Shown here: positions 26,088 through 35,327 of the stretch, piece by piece | Layout of the letters: each line of letters opens with the position of its first letter | Position numbering within the stretch: the first letter of the stretch is position 1 | Source: Planctomycetaceae bacterium | GTDB lineage: Bacteria; Planctomycetota; Planctomycetia; Pirellulales; Thermoguttaceae | NCBI GenBank assembly: GCA_021372005.1 | Contig: JAJFVC010000016.1 | Span: 1 to 57,912, forward strand | Length of the DNA: 57,912 bases | Direction of reading: 5' to 3' | Program-made: the position numbers and the translations under genes | Notes under the pieces: model-generated | The model's input: the letters and a program-made list of their open reading frames with translations, nothing else | Databases searched by the model: none | What the model was told of the DNA's origin: nothing

Positions 26088-27596
26088 TCAATCCAGGTTC
26101 GGCTCTTTCGTATGCCAATCGGTGGCGCGTTGAAACATCGCGGCCCCGCGCAGCAGACATTCTTCGGCCAGCGGCGGCGCCTGCAATTGCAGCCCGATTG
26201 GCAGCCCTTCGGAGCTGAAGCCGCACGGGATCGACATGCCGGCGATGCCCGCCAGATTGGCGCTCACTGTGTAAAGATCGAACAGATACATCGCCAACGG
26301 GTCGTCGATTCGCTCGCCCAACTTGAACGCCGGCGTGGGCGTGACCGGTCCGACCAGCAAATCGACCTGGCCGAACGCCCGATCGAAATCCTGCCGGATC
26401 AGCCGCCGCACTTGAAGCGCTTTTTTATAGTAGGCGTCGTAGTAACCGGCGCTCAGGGCGTAGGTGCCCAACATGATGCGGCGCTTCACTTCATCGCCGA
26501 ACCCTTCCGAGCGGCTGTGGCAATACATGTCGACCAACGGCGAGGAGCCGGCGTGATACGAGCCCGTCTTGGCCGCCGCCTCCGCTCGCTCCTCTTTTCG
26601 TTCGCTCCGATAGCCGAAATGGACGCCGTCGTAGCGGGCCAAATTGCTCGACGCCTCGCACGGGGCGATGATGTAGTAGGTGGCCACGGCATACTTGGCG
26701 TGCGGCATCGACACCTCGTGGACCGTCGCGCCCAACGATTGATAGACGCGAATCGCCTCGCGCACCGCGCGATCGACTTCTGGGTCGAGCCCCTCGCCAA
26801 AATGTTCGCGGACGACGCCCAACCGCAGACCGTTCAACGACTGCGAAATCGATTGCGTGTAACGCGGCACGGCTTGATCGATCGACGTGGAGTCTTTCGG
26901 ATCGTGGCCGGCGATCACCTCCAGCAGCAACGCACAGTCCTCGGCCGTTTGGCCCATCGGTCCGATCTGGTCGAGACTGCTGGCGAACGCAACCAGTCCG
27001 AACCGGCTGACGCGGCCGTACGTGGGTTTCAGACCGGTGACGCCGCACAGCGCGGCGGGACATCGGATCGAACCGCCGGTGTCGGAGCCGACGGCCAACG
27101 GGGCCATGCGCGCCGCCACCGCCGCCGCCGAGCCGCCGCTGCTTCCGCCGGGCACCCGCGACGGATCCCATGGGTTGCGCGTCGGGAAAAAGGCCGAATT
27201 CTCATTCGACCCGCCCATGGCGAACTCGTCCATGTTGGTCCGCCCGATCAACACGGCGTCGGCCGCCTTCAACTTGGCCACCACCGTGGCGTCATAGGGC
27301 GATCGAAAATGTTCCAACATCCGCGAGGCGCAGGTGGTCGGCTCGCCCGCGGTACAAAGCAGATCTTTGACGGCCACCGGCAGTCCGGCCAGCAGTCCGA
27401 GCGGCTCGCCCGCCTTGCGACGACGGTCGATCGCCTCGGCTTGGACCAAAGCGGCCGACGGGTCAACCCGCAAAAACGCCTGAACGTTCGGGTCGCGCTG
27501 CTTGATGCGGTCCAGATACTCCTGCGTGACGTCGACCGAGGTCGCCTTGCCCGCGGTCAACTGCCGAACCCACTGCATCGCACTGAAGCTGCTCAT
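26088..27596 (-). CDS. gatA: Asp-tRNA(Asn)/Glu-tRNA(Gln) amidotransferase subunit A
   Basis: Hydrolyses glutamine and passes ammonia to the GatB kinase subunit, completing Gln-tRNA(Gln) or Asn-tRNA(Asn). At 502 residues it has normal length. The amidase triad is Lys77 (VAVKDLL), cis-Ser152 (PGGSSGGS) and nucleophile Ser176 (SDTGGSIR). The glutamine-binding NMDEFAMGGSNENS is also present. gatC lies 39 bp upstream on the same strand; gatB is not in the window. Converges with the isocitrate dehydrogenase gene. Confidence 0.97.
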   Translation of the reverse strand: MSSFSAMQWVRQLTAGKATSVDVTQEYLDRIKQRDPNVQAFLRVDPSAALVQAEAIDRRRKAGEPLGLLAGLPVAVKDLLCTAGEPTTCASRMLEHFRSPYDATVVAKLKAADAVLIGRTNMDEFAMGGSNENSAFFPTRNPWDPSRVPGGSSGGSAAAVAARMAPLAVGSDTGGSIRCPAALCGVTGLKPTYGRVSRFGLVAFASSLDQIGPMGQTAEDCALLLEVIAGHDPKDSTSIDQAVPRYTQSISQSLNGLRLGVVREHFGEGLDPEVDRAVREAIRVYQSLGATVHEVSMPHAKYAVATYYIIAPCEASSNLARYDGVHFGYRSERKEERAEAAAKTGSYHAGSSPLVDMYCHSRSEGFGDEVKRRIMLGTYALSAGYYDAYYKKALQVRRLIRQDFDRAFGQVDLLVGPVTPTPAFKLGERIDDPLAMYLFDLYTVSANLAGIAGMSIPCGFSSEGLPIGLQLQAPPLAEECLLRGAAMFQRATDWHTKEPNLD

Positions 27597-27635
27597 TGAT
27601 CGGCTTTTTCGATTCGGCTGAAGATCGACGGGGGC

Positions 27636-27926
27636 TTACTCTCCCAAGACGGCGGGCACGCGATAACACTCGTCATCCCGATGCGGGGCGTTGGCCAGCG
27701 CCGCCTCACGATCCAAACTCGACTGGACCGCGTCGGCGCGAAATACGTTGGCAAAGTCCAGTGCATGCGCCATCGGCTCGACTTGCTCGGTGTCCAACTC
27801 GGACAACTGATCGACGTAGCCCAGAATATCGCCCAACTGGCTGGTCATCCGGTCGAGCTCCTCGTCGGACAGCGACAACCGAGCCAGCAGCGAAACTTTT
27901 TCGACTTCCGCGCGAGAAATGGACAT
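27636..27926 (-). CDS. gatC: Amidotransferase subunit C
   Basis: A 96-residue GatC that wraps between GatA and GatB and stabilises the complex. Family features: N-terminal EVEKVSLLARLSLSDEE, a helix ILGYVDQLSELDTEQVEPM, and the C-terminal LREDxV-type stretch, here DAVQSSLDREAALANAPH, followed by YRVPAVL. Immediately upstream of gatA, probably one transcript. Confidence 0.95.
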   Translation of the reverse strand: MSISRAEVEKVSLLARLSLSDEELDRMTSQLGDILGYVDQLSELDTEQVEPMAHALDFANVFRADAVQSSLDREAALANAPHRDDECYRVPAVLGE

Positions 27927-28035
27927 AGAAACGGCCAGAGGTCAGTGGCCAGGAGAGCAACAAAGTCGCAATGTGCTAACCGTGATCCCAATCGTTTGGT
28001 CACTGACCACTGGCCGCTAGCCACTGACCACTCGG

Positions 28036-28311
28036 TTACTTCGCTTCCGCCGCCTTGGGCAGCTTGAACGGTTTCTGATACACGCGCTTGGCCACGGCGC
28101 CGCTGCGAATGCACTGAGTGCAGACCCGCATGGTGGTCCGACCGCCGTTGGGCATCGTCACATGGACTTGTTGCAGATTCGGCCGAAACTTGCGGCGACT
28201 AATGCCGGTGACCTTGGTGCCAACCCCACCGAGGTACTTCGCTTTACCACGATGGGTTATCTGATTGCCCAAGGCGGGTTTCTTTCCACAGATTTCACAT
28301 TGCTTGGCCAT
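28036..28311 (-). CDS. rpmB: 50S ribosomal protein L28
   Basis: A 91-residue L28. It starts MAKQCEICGKKP and holds a four-Cys zinc ribbon (Cys5, Cys8 and the pair in CTQC), the Zn-binding version of L28. The core has NQITHRGKAKY and RRKFRPNLQ. ATG 28311 has GGAGAG eight bases upstream; the longer frame to 28581 is not coding. gatC starts 110 bp downstream. Confidence 0.96.
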   Translation of the reverse strand: MAKQCEICGKKPALGNQITHRGKAKYLGGVGTKVTGISRRKFRPNLQQVHVTMPNGGRTTMRVCTQCIRSGAVAKRVYQKPFKLPKAAEAK

Positions 28312-28362
28312 ACCAAAGGCTCTCCAAAATGCGCAATTCCACCGGCACAAAACGAAACCCTC

Positions 28363-28390
28363 AATATATCGTCTTCCACGAGGGTTGCAA
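28363..28390 (-). promoter_or_regulatory. Promoter of rpmB
   Basis: TTGCAA (28390-28385), 16-bp spacer, TATATT (28368-28363) on the minus strand. Predicted start near 28356, leader about 45 nt with GGAGAG before the ATG. Confidence 0.55.
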
Positions 28391-28729
28391 GGGGAGTTTT
28401 TTGATTGGTCGTGGGGGGCGTTCGACACGGTCCAGGGTAAAACCAGCCAGAGAGATCCTAGGGCAGCCGCAGGCGAGAAACGTTGTCTGGCCGCAAGACC
28501 GGACAAAGAGGCCGCTCCAGAAGAAACACAAACGAGCGCACAGCGCCGGCCGAAAACCGGCGCCGCTCCCGCACGCCACAAACCACCCTACCGCAGGATG
28601 CAGCCCCGCCACGTCAAGAGGGCTTCCGAGATGCGCTGAAAAACCAGACCCTATGCCACAGACACCATGTGTAGAAAAGAGACATTAGTTCTTCCGCGTC
28701 CCTCTAAAAATTTTCCCCCCCCCTTCGAG
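28391..28729. other. Intergenic stretch, nothing supported
   Basis: About 340 bp between the rpmB promoter and the sulfatase-maturase stop. Frames are short and lack ribosome-binding sites; a run of nine C lies just before the maturase 3' end. No RNA gene recognised. Confidence 0.5.
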
Positions 28730-30031
28730 TCACCCGTCGGCGACCTGCCGCGGATACCCGTGAAATTCCTCCGCAATCTTCTTGAGTCGTTCATCCGCAT
28801 GCAAGAAGAAACGCAGTAGGCCCGGGCACAGATAGTTCAGGCCTGGCTCGCCCTCCGGCGACCGTACAAACCGGTTGCGCGGACACTCGCCCCAGCAGGC
28901 AAAAAGAAATTCACACTCCCGGCAATATTCCGGAAGCGTGTCGGTCTTAGCAAAGCCGAACCGCACCTGGCGGCCGGAAAAGACCATGTCCACCAGCGGT
29001 TGTTCCAGAAGGTTTCCAAGCCGATACTCTGGATAGACGAAATGGTCGCAGCTATAGAGCTGGCTGTCACGTTCGAGCAGCAGGGCCTTGCCGCAAAACT
29101 CTTGGAAGACGCAAATCTGCGCGGGACGTCCCATCCAAACTGCTGCACACGACTCAAAGAGATTGACGAAATACTTGCCCAGGTCCCGTTGATGCCACTC
29201 ATCGAAAACCTTGCAAAGAAATGCTCCGTAATCGTCCGGATCGACGCTCCAGTCCGTTACGATCGAATCGGGCGTTCCTGGCTTGGCGCGATGCGTGCCT
29301 ACCAGAGGCAAGTTATTTTTGTCCCACAGCCCCGGTGCAACCGTCGCAAACCCTCGCGGCTCCACAAGCGGGATAAATTGCATGATCCTGGGACCGACTT
29401 CGCGCGAGAGGAAACGATAGACGTCCAGCGGCCGCTTGGCGTTTAACCGATGGACAACGGTTAGCGTATTGAAATCTACTCGATGCTTCTTAAGCAATTT
29501 TGCGGCGGCGAACACACGATCGAAGGTCGGCTGCCCTCCCTTGGCGACGCGATAGGCGTCATGTAGTTTCCTCGGACCATCGATACTGAGACCAACCAAG
29601 AAGCGGTTCTCTCGCAAAAAACGGCACCACTCGTCATCCAGCAGAAGGCCATTGGTCTGGAGGCTATTGAGAAATCGCCTGTTGGGCGGACAATGTCGCC
29701 TCTGCATGTCCACAACTTTGCGGAAGAACTCAACCCCCAGCAGGGTCGGTTCGCCGCCCTGCCACTCGAATTCGACCTCCGGAGCGTCATTGCCCGAGAT
29801 GTAGTCGACGATGAACTTTTCTAGAATCGGGTCGGATATGGGCTCATGTCCCGTAAGGCCAAGCAGGCGTTCCTTGCTGAGGTAATAACAATAGACGCAG
29901 TCGAGATTGCAGGCCGGACCGATCGGCTTGGCCATCACGTTGAACCGACGTTGGCCCTTAACGATTGGCACGACCCGCAGAGGAGTGTCGCCGTCCGCAG
30001 CTTCGTTTGGTGGTGCCATGAAATGTTCCAT
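28730..30031 (-). CDS. Anaerobic-type sulfatase-maturating enzyme (radical SAM)
   Basis: A 433-residue radical SAM/SPASM protein that oxidises the active-site Cys or Ser of type I sulfatases to formylglycine. The SAM cluster motif is Cys41-x3-Cys45-x2-Cys48 (ACNLDCVYCYY). EFEWQGGEPTL, NSLQTNGLLL and GLSIDGP are the usual radical SAM strands. The C-terminal SPASM region has the auxiliary-cluster Cys set (QICVFQEFCGKALL, LYSCDHFVYPE, YCRECEFLFACWGECP). Its likely client, the arylsulfatase gene, is 166 bp upstream on the same strand. ATG 30031 used; 30019 also possible. Confidence 0.94.
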   Translation of the reverse strand: MEHFMAPPNEAADGDTPLRVVPIVKGQRRFNVMAKPIGPACNLDCVYCYYLSKERLLGLTGHEPISDPILEKFIVDYISGNDAPEVEFEWQGGEPTLLGVEFFRKVVDMQRRHCPPNRRFLNSLQTNGLLLDDEWCRFLRENRFLVGLSIDGPRKLHDAYRVAKGGQPTFDRVFAAAKLLKKHRVDFNTLTVVHRLNAKRPLDVYRFLSREVGPRIMQFIPLVEPRGFATVAPGLWDKNNLPLVGTHRAKPGTPDSIVTDWSVDPDDYGAFLCKVFDEWHQRDLGKYFVNLFESCAAVWMGRPAQICVFQEFCGKALLLERDSQLYSCDHFVYPEYRLGNLLEQPLVDMVFSGRQVRFGFAKTDTLPEYCRECEFLFACWGECPRNRFVRSPEGEPGLNYLCPGLLRFFLHADERLKKIAEEFHGYPRQVADG

Positions 30032-30197
30032 CGAGGACGGTTGTTTTTTTCAGCGTCCCGAATTTTCTAGAGCGATCGTCGCATGGGTCCGAAGTGCGAT
30101 TGACTATTTGCCGAACTCGATCTCGCTTGGCCGTCAATCCAATCGCTCATCTTGTCCGACCGTGCGGCCGCCCATGTGGCGGACGAATACAACGACG

Positions 30198-32705
30198 CTA
30201 CTCGCTCATCTTATTGTTGCGTTGGGAGGCTTCAAGCTTTTGGACGTCCTCGGGCGAAAGTTTCGGCCTGTCCACCTTGATCGTCAGCTTGTTCAGCTTT
30301 GCGGTCAGCGCGAACGGCGGTTGGTAGTCCGCGTCGTTCACGCCGGTCAGCGTGTCGGAACCGATGTCGAAGCTCTCGTCCCATTGCAGAATCATCGGGA
30401 GCGTGTGCGGCATGGCAATGGTTTGGACCGCCTTGCCGTCCACCTTGAGCGTGCCGACGCCGGACCGGCCGAGGCCGCTCATGTTGTTAAAGGCGAGCGT
30501 GCCCAGCCCCAGGCCGTCATACTTGAAATCGAACTCCAGCGTATGCTTGCCGGGCGCGAGCGCATCCGGACCTTCCCATTTCACACGTTTGAGGTCGAGC
30601 AGGTTCCAAAGGAATACGGGCTTGCCCTTGAGCAGATAGAATCCGTAGCCGGCAAATCGTCCGCCGGAAGTTACGATCATGCCTTCCGCGCCGCCCTCGG
30701 GGACCGTGATGTCCGCAGTGAATGTGTAAGAAGCGTCGAGGATCATCGGAGAATCGCCCTGCGGCAGACCGACCATCGGTCTGGTGTAGACGAACTTCGT
30801 GCGGCCGGCGGTAATGTTCGGACGCGGGGCCACGATGCGAGCCGCTACCGAAGCGTCCAGCGGGAAGACCTGATACTTCTTCGCTTCCTCGATGAACATC
30901 TTTTTCATTTCCTTCACCTTGTCCGGCAGCTCGTCGGCGAGGTTTCGGGACTGACTGAAGTCCTTGTTCAAGTCGTAGAGCTCGAGGACCTGGTTGTTGA
31001 GCGGGTCGGGATTGGCGGCGCCGAAGGCCTCCCACGGCGCGCGGTTCACCTGAGTGCTTAGCAGCCATCCATCGTGATACAAAGCCCACTGGCCCATCAT
31101 TTCAAAATACTGGGTTTTGTGACGAGACGGTTCCCCGGCGTTTTTGGCATCGAACGTATAAGCGAAGCTGGTGCCTTCGAGGGGCGCCTGCTGGATGCCA
31201 TCCACGATCTCGGGGGCGGGAATACCACAGACTTCAAGAAGAGTGGGGACGACGTCGATGACGTGGCAGAATTGATCGCGGAGCGCGCCCTGATCCTTGA
31301 TGTGGCCGGGCCAGGAAATCGCCATGCACTGACGGATGCCTCCGAGCTTCGAGGCGTTCTGCTTGAACCAGGTGAAGGGCGTGTCAAAGGCCCAAGACCA
31401 GCCCGCCGACATGTGATTGTAGGTCTGCTCGGTGCCCCAGACGTCATACCACTTCATCTGCTCCGCAACCGGCACGGCGACGCCGTTGAAGAACGCAACT
31501 TCGTTGGGCGTGCCGAGCGGGCCGCCTTCGGCGCTGGTGCCGTTGTCGCCGTTGATGTAGATGATGAGCGTGTCGTCCAACTTGCCCATGTCCTCGATGG
31601 CCTGAATGACACGGCCGATCTCGTAGTCGTTGTACGCCTCATAGGCGGCAAAAACCTCTACCTGCCGGATATAGAGTTTCTTCTCTTCGGGCGTGCAATC
31701 GTCCCAATTTTTGATGACCTTCGTCGGCCAGGGCTCGAGTTGGGTGTCCTGCGGAATCACGCCGAGTCTCTTCTGGTTCTCGAAAATGCGCTCGCGCAAC
31801 TTGTTCCAGCCGTCGTCGAAAAGGTGCATGTTGTGGATCTTGTCCACCCATTCCTTCGTCGGATGATGCGGTGCGTGTGTGGCGCCGGGAACATAATAGC
31901 AGAAGAACGGTTTGTCCGGCTGAATCTGGTTGATTCGATTGAGGTACTCGATGGCGTCATCCGCCATGCCGGTGATGAGGTTCCAACCTGGCTTGCCTTC
32001 GAAAGGATAGATCTGCGTGGTGTTGCGGAACAGGTTCGGCTGCCACTGATTTGCGTCGCCGCCGACGAACCCGTAAAAGTACTCAAACCCCTGCCCGATG
32101 GGCCAATTGTCGAACGGTCCGACCTGGCTAGCGCAAAACGCCGGCACGTTGTGGTCCTTTCCGAACCATGACGTCGCGTAACCGTTGTCCAATAGGATGC
32201 GGCCAATGGTGGCTTTGTCCTTGGCGATGATGCTGTTGTAGCCTGGGAAGCCGGTGGATTGCTCCGAGATCACGCCGAAGCCGGCGGAATGATGATTGCG
32301 CCCGGTGATCAACGCGGCGCGCGTCGGCGAACAGAGCGCGGTGGAGTGAATGTTATTGTAACGCAAACCGGCTGTCGCAATCCGATCCATCGTTGGCGTC
32401 GGAATGACGCCGCCGAACGTGCTAGGCACACCGAAGCCGGAGTCATCCGTCATGATGAGCAGAATGTTTGGCGCCTTTTTGGGCGGTACGACGCGCGGCG
32501 CCCACCACGGCTTGGATTCCATCGCGTTTTCATGAATGACTCCGCCAAACTTCGCATCAGGCGGCGGGAGTTGGTTTCCACGGATGGTCGTGGTGGCGTC
32601 CGGAGCGCCTGGCGTCCCGGAAATCTCCTGGCCAATGCCGGGGACGGCCGCCGTCGTCATAGCAATCGCCGCACCGCATAGCCTATAGCGTTTTGCGCGT
32701 TTCAT
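30198..32705 (-). CDS. Type I arylsulfatase, exported
   Basis: An 835-residue sulfatase, with an N-terminal signal (residues 1-25). The formylglycine site is Cys125 in C-S-P-T-R, within ALCSPTRAALITGR. Metal/substrate residues include Asp87-Asp88 (LLIMTDDSG), YINGDNGTSAEGG, and VPGATHAPHHP. The extra C-terminal 200 residues (from about 630) form a beta-rich domain (FTADITVPEGGAEGMIV, GTLKVDGKAVQ) typical of the long sulfatases abundant in planctomycetes. The natural substrate is unknown. The Cys-type site needs the neighbouring radical SAM maturase or another FGly-generating enzyme. ATG 32705 has AGGAG seven bases upstream. Confidence 0.95.
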   Translation of the reverse strand: MKRAKRYRLCGAAIAMTTAAVPGIGQEISGTPGAPDATTTIRGNQLPPPDAKFGGVIHENAMESKPWWAPRVVPPKKAPNILLIMTDDSGFGVPSTFGGVIPTPTMDRIATAGLRYNNIHSTALCSPTRAALITGRNHHSAGFGVISEQSTGFPGYNSIIAKDKATIGRILLDNGYATSWFGKDHNVPAFCASQVGPFDNWPIGQGFEYFYGFVGGDANQWQPNLFRNTTQIYPFEGKPGWNLITGMADDAIEYLNRINQIQPDKPFFCYYVPGATHAPHHPTKEWVDKIHNMHLFDDGWNKLRERIFENQKRLGVIPQDTQLEPWPTKVIKNWDDCTPEEKKLYIRQVEVFAAYEAYNDYEIGRVIQAIEDMGKLDDTLIIYINGDNGTSAEGGPLGTPNEVAFFNGVAVPVAEQMKWYDVWGTEQTYNHMSAGWSWAFDTPFTWFKQNASKLGGIRQCMAISWPGHIKDQGALRDQFCHVIDVVPTLLEVCGIPAPEIVDGIQQAPLEGTSFAYTFDAKNAGEPSRHKTQYFEMMGQWALYHDGWLLSTQVNRAPWEAFGAANPDPLNNQVLELYDLNKDFSQSRNLADELPDKVKEMKKMFIEEAKKYQVFPLDASVAARIVAPRPNITAGRTKFVYTRPMVGLPQGDSPMILDASYTFTADITVPEGGAEGMIVTSGGRFAGYGFYLLKGKPVFLWNLLDLKRVKWEGPDALAPGKHTLEFDFKYDGLGLGTLAFNNMSGLGRSGVGTLKVDGKAVQTIAMPHTLPMILQWDESFDIGSDTLTGVNDADYQPPFALTAKLNKLTIKVDRPKLSPEDVQKLEASQRNNKMSE

Positions 32706-32756
32706 AAGTCGCTCCTGCCATTTTCTTGCCGACTTGTGGGGGCTTGGACGCGATTT

Positions 32757-32786
32757 ATCTTATTCCATACTTGGTGTCCGAAGCAA
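32757..32786 (-). promoter_or_regulatory. Putative promoter of the sulfatase gene
   Basis: TTGCTT (32786-32781), 18-bp spacer, TAAGAT (32762-32757) on the minus strand, 50 bp before the ATG. The rest of the 388-bp divergent region to 33094 shows no other gene. Confidence 0.4.
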
Positions 32787-33093
32787 TCATCCCCCCCTCG
32801 ACAGACTGGTCAACATCAAGCCTGCGCTTGATCGAAATGCCCCCCGTTCTGTTGTGTCTTTGTTAATTGTGGGTGACTTTGCCGTTTGTACGGCCTCCCA
32901 AACCGCCAAGACACCGACCGCGACCGGAATCGTCTTGATCGGATTATTCGATCTTTCCGATAAATCCGTTAGAAACTGTTCTTCCGTAGACACTCGCCAC
33001 CGGCCAGGTTGGTGTCTTCTTGTGATGGTCAGAGGTCGCATGCCGCGCCCGCTTTTCACGCTTATGATCGATGTCCTATTGGGGTCGACTTCC

Positions 33094-34335
33094 ATGAAAA
33101 GTCGTCGTTATTTCACTGCGGTAGTGGTCGCTGTTCTTTTGAGTGGGCATGCTCAAATGACAAGAGGACAAGGATATGGCACCGACTCACAAAACGTGCT
33201 GACGCCGGCGTCGGGCGGCATGGCGGGAGTCAGCCTTGCCGAGCCGCAAGATGTGCCTGCGGCGATTTTTGGCAATCCCGCTTCCCTGACGCAATTCCAC
33301 GGGACTCAATTTACACTTGGGGGCGGCTGGGTCGAGGGTTATCCGACCGTCACCAACAACGGCTCTCTGAACGGCGGCGTCCCCTTCGACGTCACGTCGC
33401 GGACGCAAGGTTTTGCCGTCCCAGAAATCGGTGTGATTCAAGATCTTCGGCCCGCCGGCATACCGGGCGCCTTCGGTTTGGGCTTTGGCGGCCTAAGCGG
33501 TTTGGGCGCCGAGTATCGCGGTCGAACTCCGAATGGCGGCCTCCTCAACAACGTCAGCAACGAATACATGGTTCTCGGAGTCAACGCCGCGATGGGCATC
33601 AATCTGACCGACCAATTCTCGGCAGGCGCTGCGATAACGCTTGGCAACGGTTTTGAGCAACTTGGCTTCACCGGCCCCTTGGTCAGCAGCGCCATGGTGA
33701 ACGCCTACGCGTTGCGAGGAACCTTTGGGCTGGATTATGCGTTGAATTCCTACAATACCGTTGGCGTCTTCTACCAGACCCGAATGAACTTCACGTTTCC
33801 CGACGCCGTTCGCTTCGGCGACACCTACTACGATCTTTCCATATCTCAGCCTGAAACGGTCGGACTGGGTTGGAGCAATCACAGTCTAATGGACGGCAAT
33901 CTGCTGCTTGCCGCCGACATCTACTACAAGCTCTGGGAGAACGCGCCGCTCTGGGAGGACGTCTACGTCAACCAGTGGGTGTTCGCCGTAGGCGCTCAAC
34001 TGACCCAGGGCAAGATGAAATATCGTCTTGGCTACGCCTACAACACCAATCCGATCAATCACTCCGTAGGCAGCAACCTCGCCGGATTCCCGGTAGGCCA
34101 GGACGCCGTCCAATTGTTCCAGGCGGCAAGCACGGCCACCATCAATCAACATCGGCTCACGGCCGGCGTCGGTCGGCAGGGATTCCTGATCCCAACGCTC
34201 GACCTCGACTTGTTCGCCGGCGGTCTTTTCCACGCTTGCGACGAGTTCGGCAACTCCCAAGCCTCGGTGGCCGTCTATTACGTTGGCATGGGGCTCACTT
34301 GGCGTTACGGCGATTGCTCTGAACAAGTCCAATAG
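33094..34335 (+). CDS. FadL/OmpP1-like outer-membrane protein
   Basis: A 413-residue exported beta-barrel. A signal peptide (to about residue 26, HAQMTRGQG) is followed by the OmpP1/FadL N-terminal pattern LTPASGGMAGVSLAEPQDVPAAIFGNPASL, given here as two parts: PASGGMAGVS and IFGNPASLTQ. Aromatic-alternating strands run through the rest and the protein ends in a barrel-like strand (VYYVGMGLTWRYG). Family members carry hydrophobic compounds across the outer membrane. ATG 33094 begins a proper signal peptide; the frame extends to 32734 without coding character. Divergent from the sulfatase gene. Confidence 0.86.
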   Translation: MKSRRYFTAVVVAVLLSGHAQMTRGQGYGTDSQNVLTPASGGMAGVSLAEPQDVPAAIFGNPASLTQFHGTQFTLGGGWVEGYPTVTNNGSLNGGVPFDVTSRTQGFAVPEIGVIQDLRPAGIPGAFGLGFGGLSGLGAEYRGRTPNGGLLNNVSNEYMVLGVNAAMGINLTDQFSAGAAITLGNGFEQLGFTGPLVSSAMVNAYALRGTFGLDYALNSYNTVGVFYQTRMNFTFPDAVRFGDTYYDLSISQPETVGLGWSNHSLMDGNLLLAADIYYKLWENAPLWEDVYVNQWVFAVGAQLTQGKMKYRLGYAYNTNPINHSVGSNLAGFPVGQDAVQLFQAASTATINQHRLTAGVGRQGFLIPTLDLDLFAGGLFHACDEFGNSQASVAVYYVGMGLTWRYGDCSEQVQ

Positions 34336-34593
34336 CGCAATGGTTCCCGTCGTTGCATTTCAGCACGTCCAAGAACGCGCTCAAACTGCTCGCCGGAGCG
34401 ACCACCTTCAGGCCCGACGGTTCTCTCGAATCGAGCGTTGGCCGCCGCACAATCGGCGGAAGGTTGGATACTTCCCGGTCATGGCGGCTTCGGAAACGTC
34501 GACCAGACTTTCGACGTACGCCCCAACTTTGGTTCAATGGGAAGGGGGTTAGCCAACCGCAAACTCGAGCGGCGTCCGCCCGCCCCGAGTCCC

Positions 34594-35277
34594 CTAAATG
34601 AACGACGCCCGGGCCTGACGGACGAACTCTCGCACTCGTTCGGGCGATTTTACGGTCCTCGACGTCTCGACGCCTGTGATCACGTCGACCGCAAAGGGCA
34701 AAACCCGTTCGACGGCGTTGCGAACGTTTTCCGGCGTCAAACCTCCGGCAAGCATCATCGGCGTCGACAACGCCTGTCGGATCTCGGATGCGATCTGCCA
34801 ATCGACGCTCAGCCCCGTACCCGCCGGCATGCGGTCCGTCCGCGCATCGACCAGAACGCCGGCGACGCCCGTGTCCTGGATGCCCAGCGCGGCCTTCACC
34901 GGGTCGGAGATTTCGCCGCAGGCTTTTTGGGTGGCCACGTCGATCCGCAACGCCCGAATCAGGCCGATTCCCAGAGAGGCCAACTTTCGGACGATCGTCG
35001 CCGTTTCAGACAGGGTGTTGTCCGTATGTAATTGGATCAAGTGGGGCGAGAGCTGTCGCGCCAAGGCCACCACGCGGTCGGGATCACCGCCGGTGACCAC
35101 GGCGCGAGCCACCATCGGCGGAACGAGCCGAAGCAGCTCGTGCGCCCGCTCCCGCGAGAGGTTCCATGGCACGTCGACCGGGTATTCGACGACGAATCCT
35201 ACGCAGTCCGCGCCCGCCTCCGCGCACAACCGCACTTGCTCCTCGCTGGTGTTGCCGCAGATTTTGACTCGGATCAT
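34594..35277 (-). CDS. trpF: Phosphoribosylanthranilate isomerase
   Basis: Third step of tryptophan synthesis from anthranilate, a TIM barrel of 227 residues. Catalytic Cys7 (VKICGN) and Asp144 (VLVDARTD) are present, with phosphate-binding LAGGLTPENV and DVITGVETS. Substrate-loop GTGLSVDW is in place. The gene is 50 bp downstream of trpC, same strand. Confidence 0.95.
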   Translation of the reverse strand: MIRVKICGNTSEEQVRLCAEAGADCVGFVVEYPVDVPWNLSRERAHELLRLVPPMVARAVVTGGDPDRVVALARQLSPHLIQLHTDNTLSETATIVRKLASLGIGLIRALRIDVATQKACGEISDPVKAALGIQDTGVAGVLVDARTDRMPAGTGLSVDWQIASEIRQALSTPMMLAGGLTPENVRNAVERVLPFAVDVITGVETSRTVKSPERVREFVRQARASFI

Positions 35278-35327
35278 GTCGCCGTCTCTCCCTCCCGATC
35301 AAAAAAAACGCCCGGCGCGGCCACTCG

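Noticed and set aside
24904-26226. 440-codon minus-strand frame opposite the isocitrate dehydrogenase gene
   Set aside because: Shadow frame; the plus-strand protein shows all family motifs.
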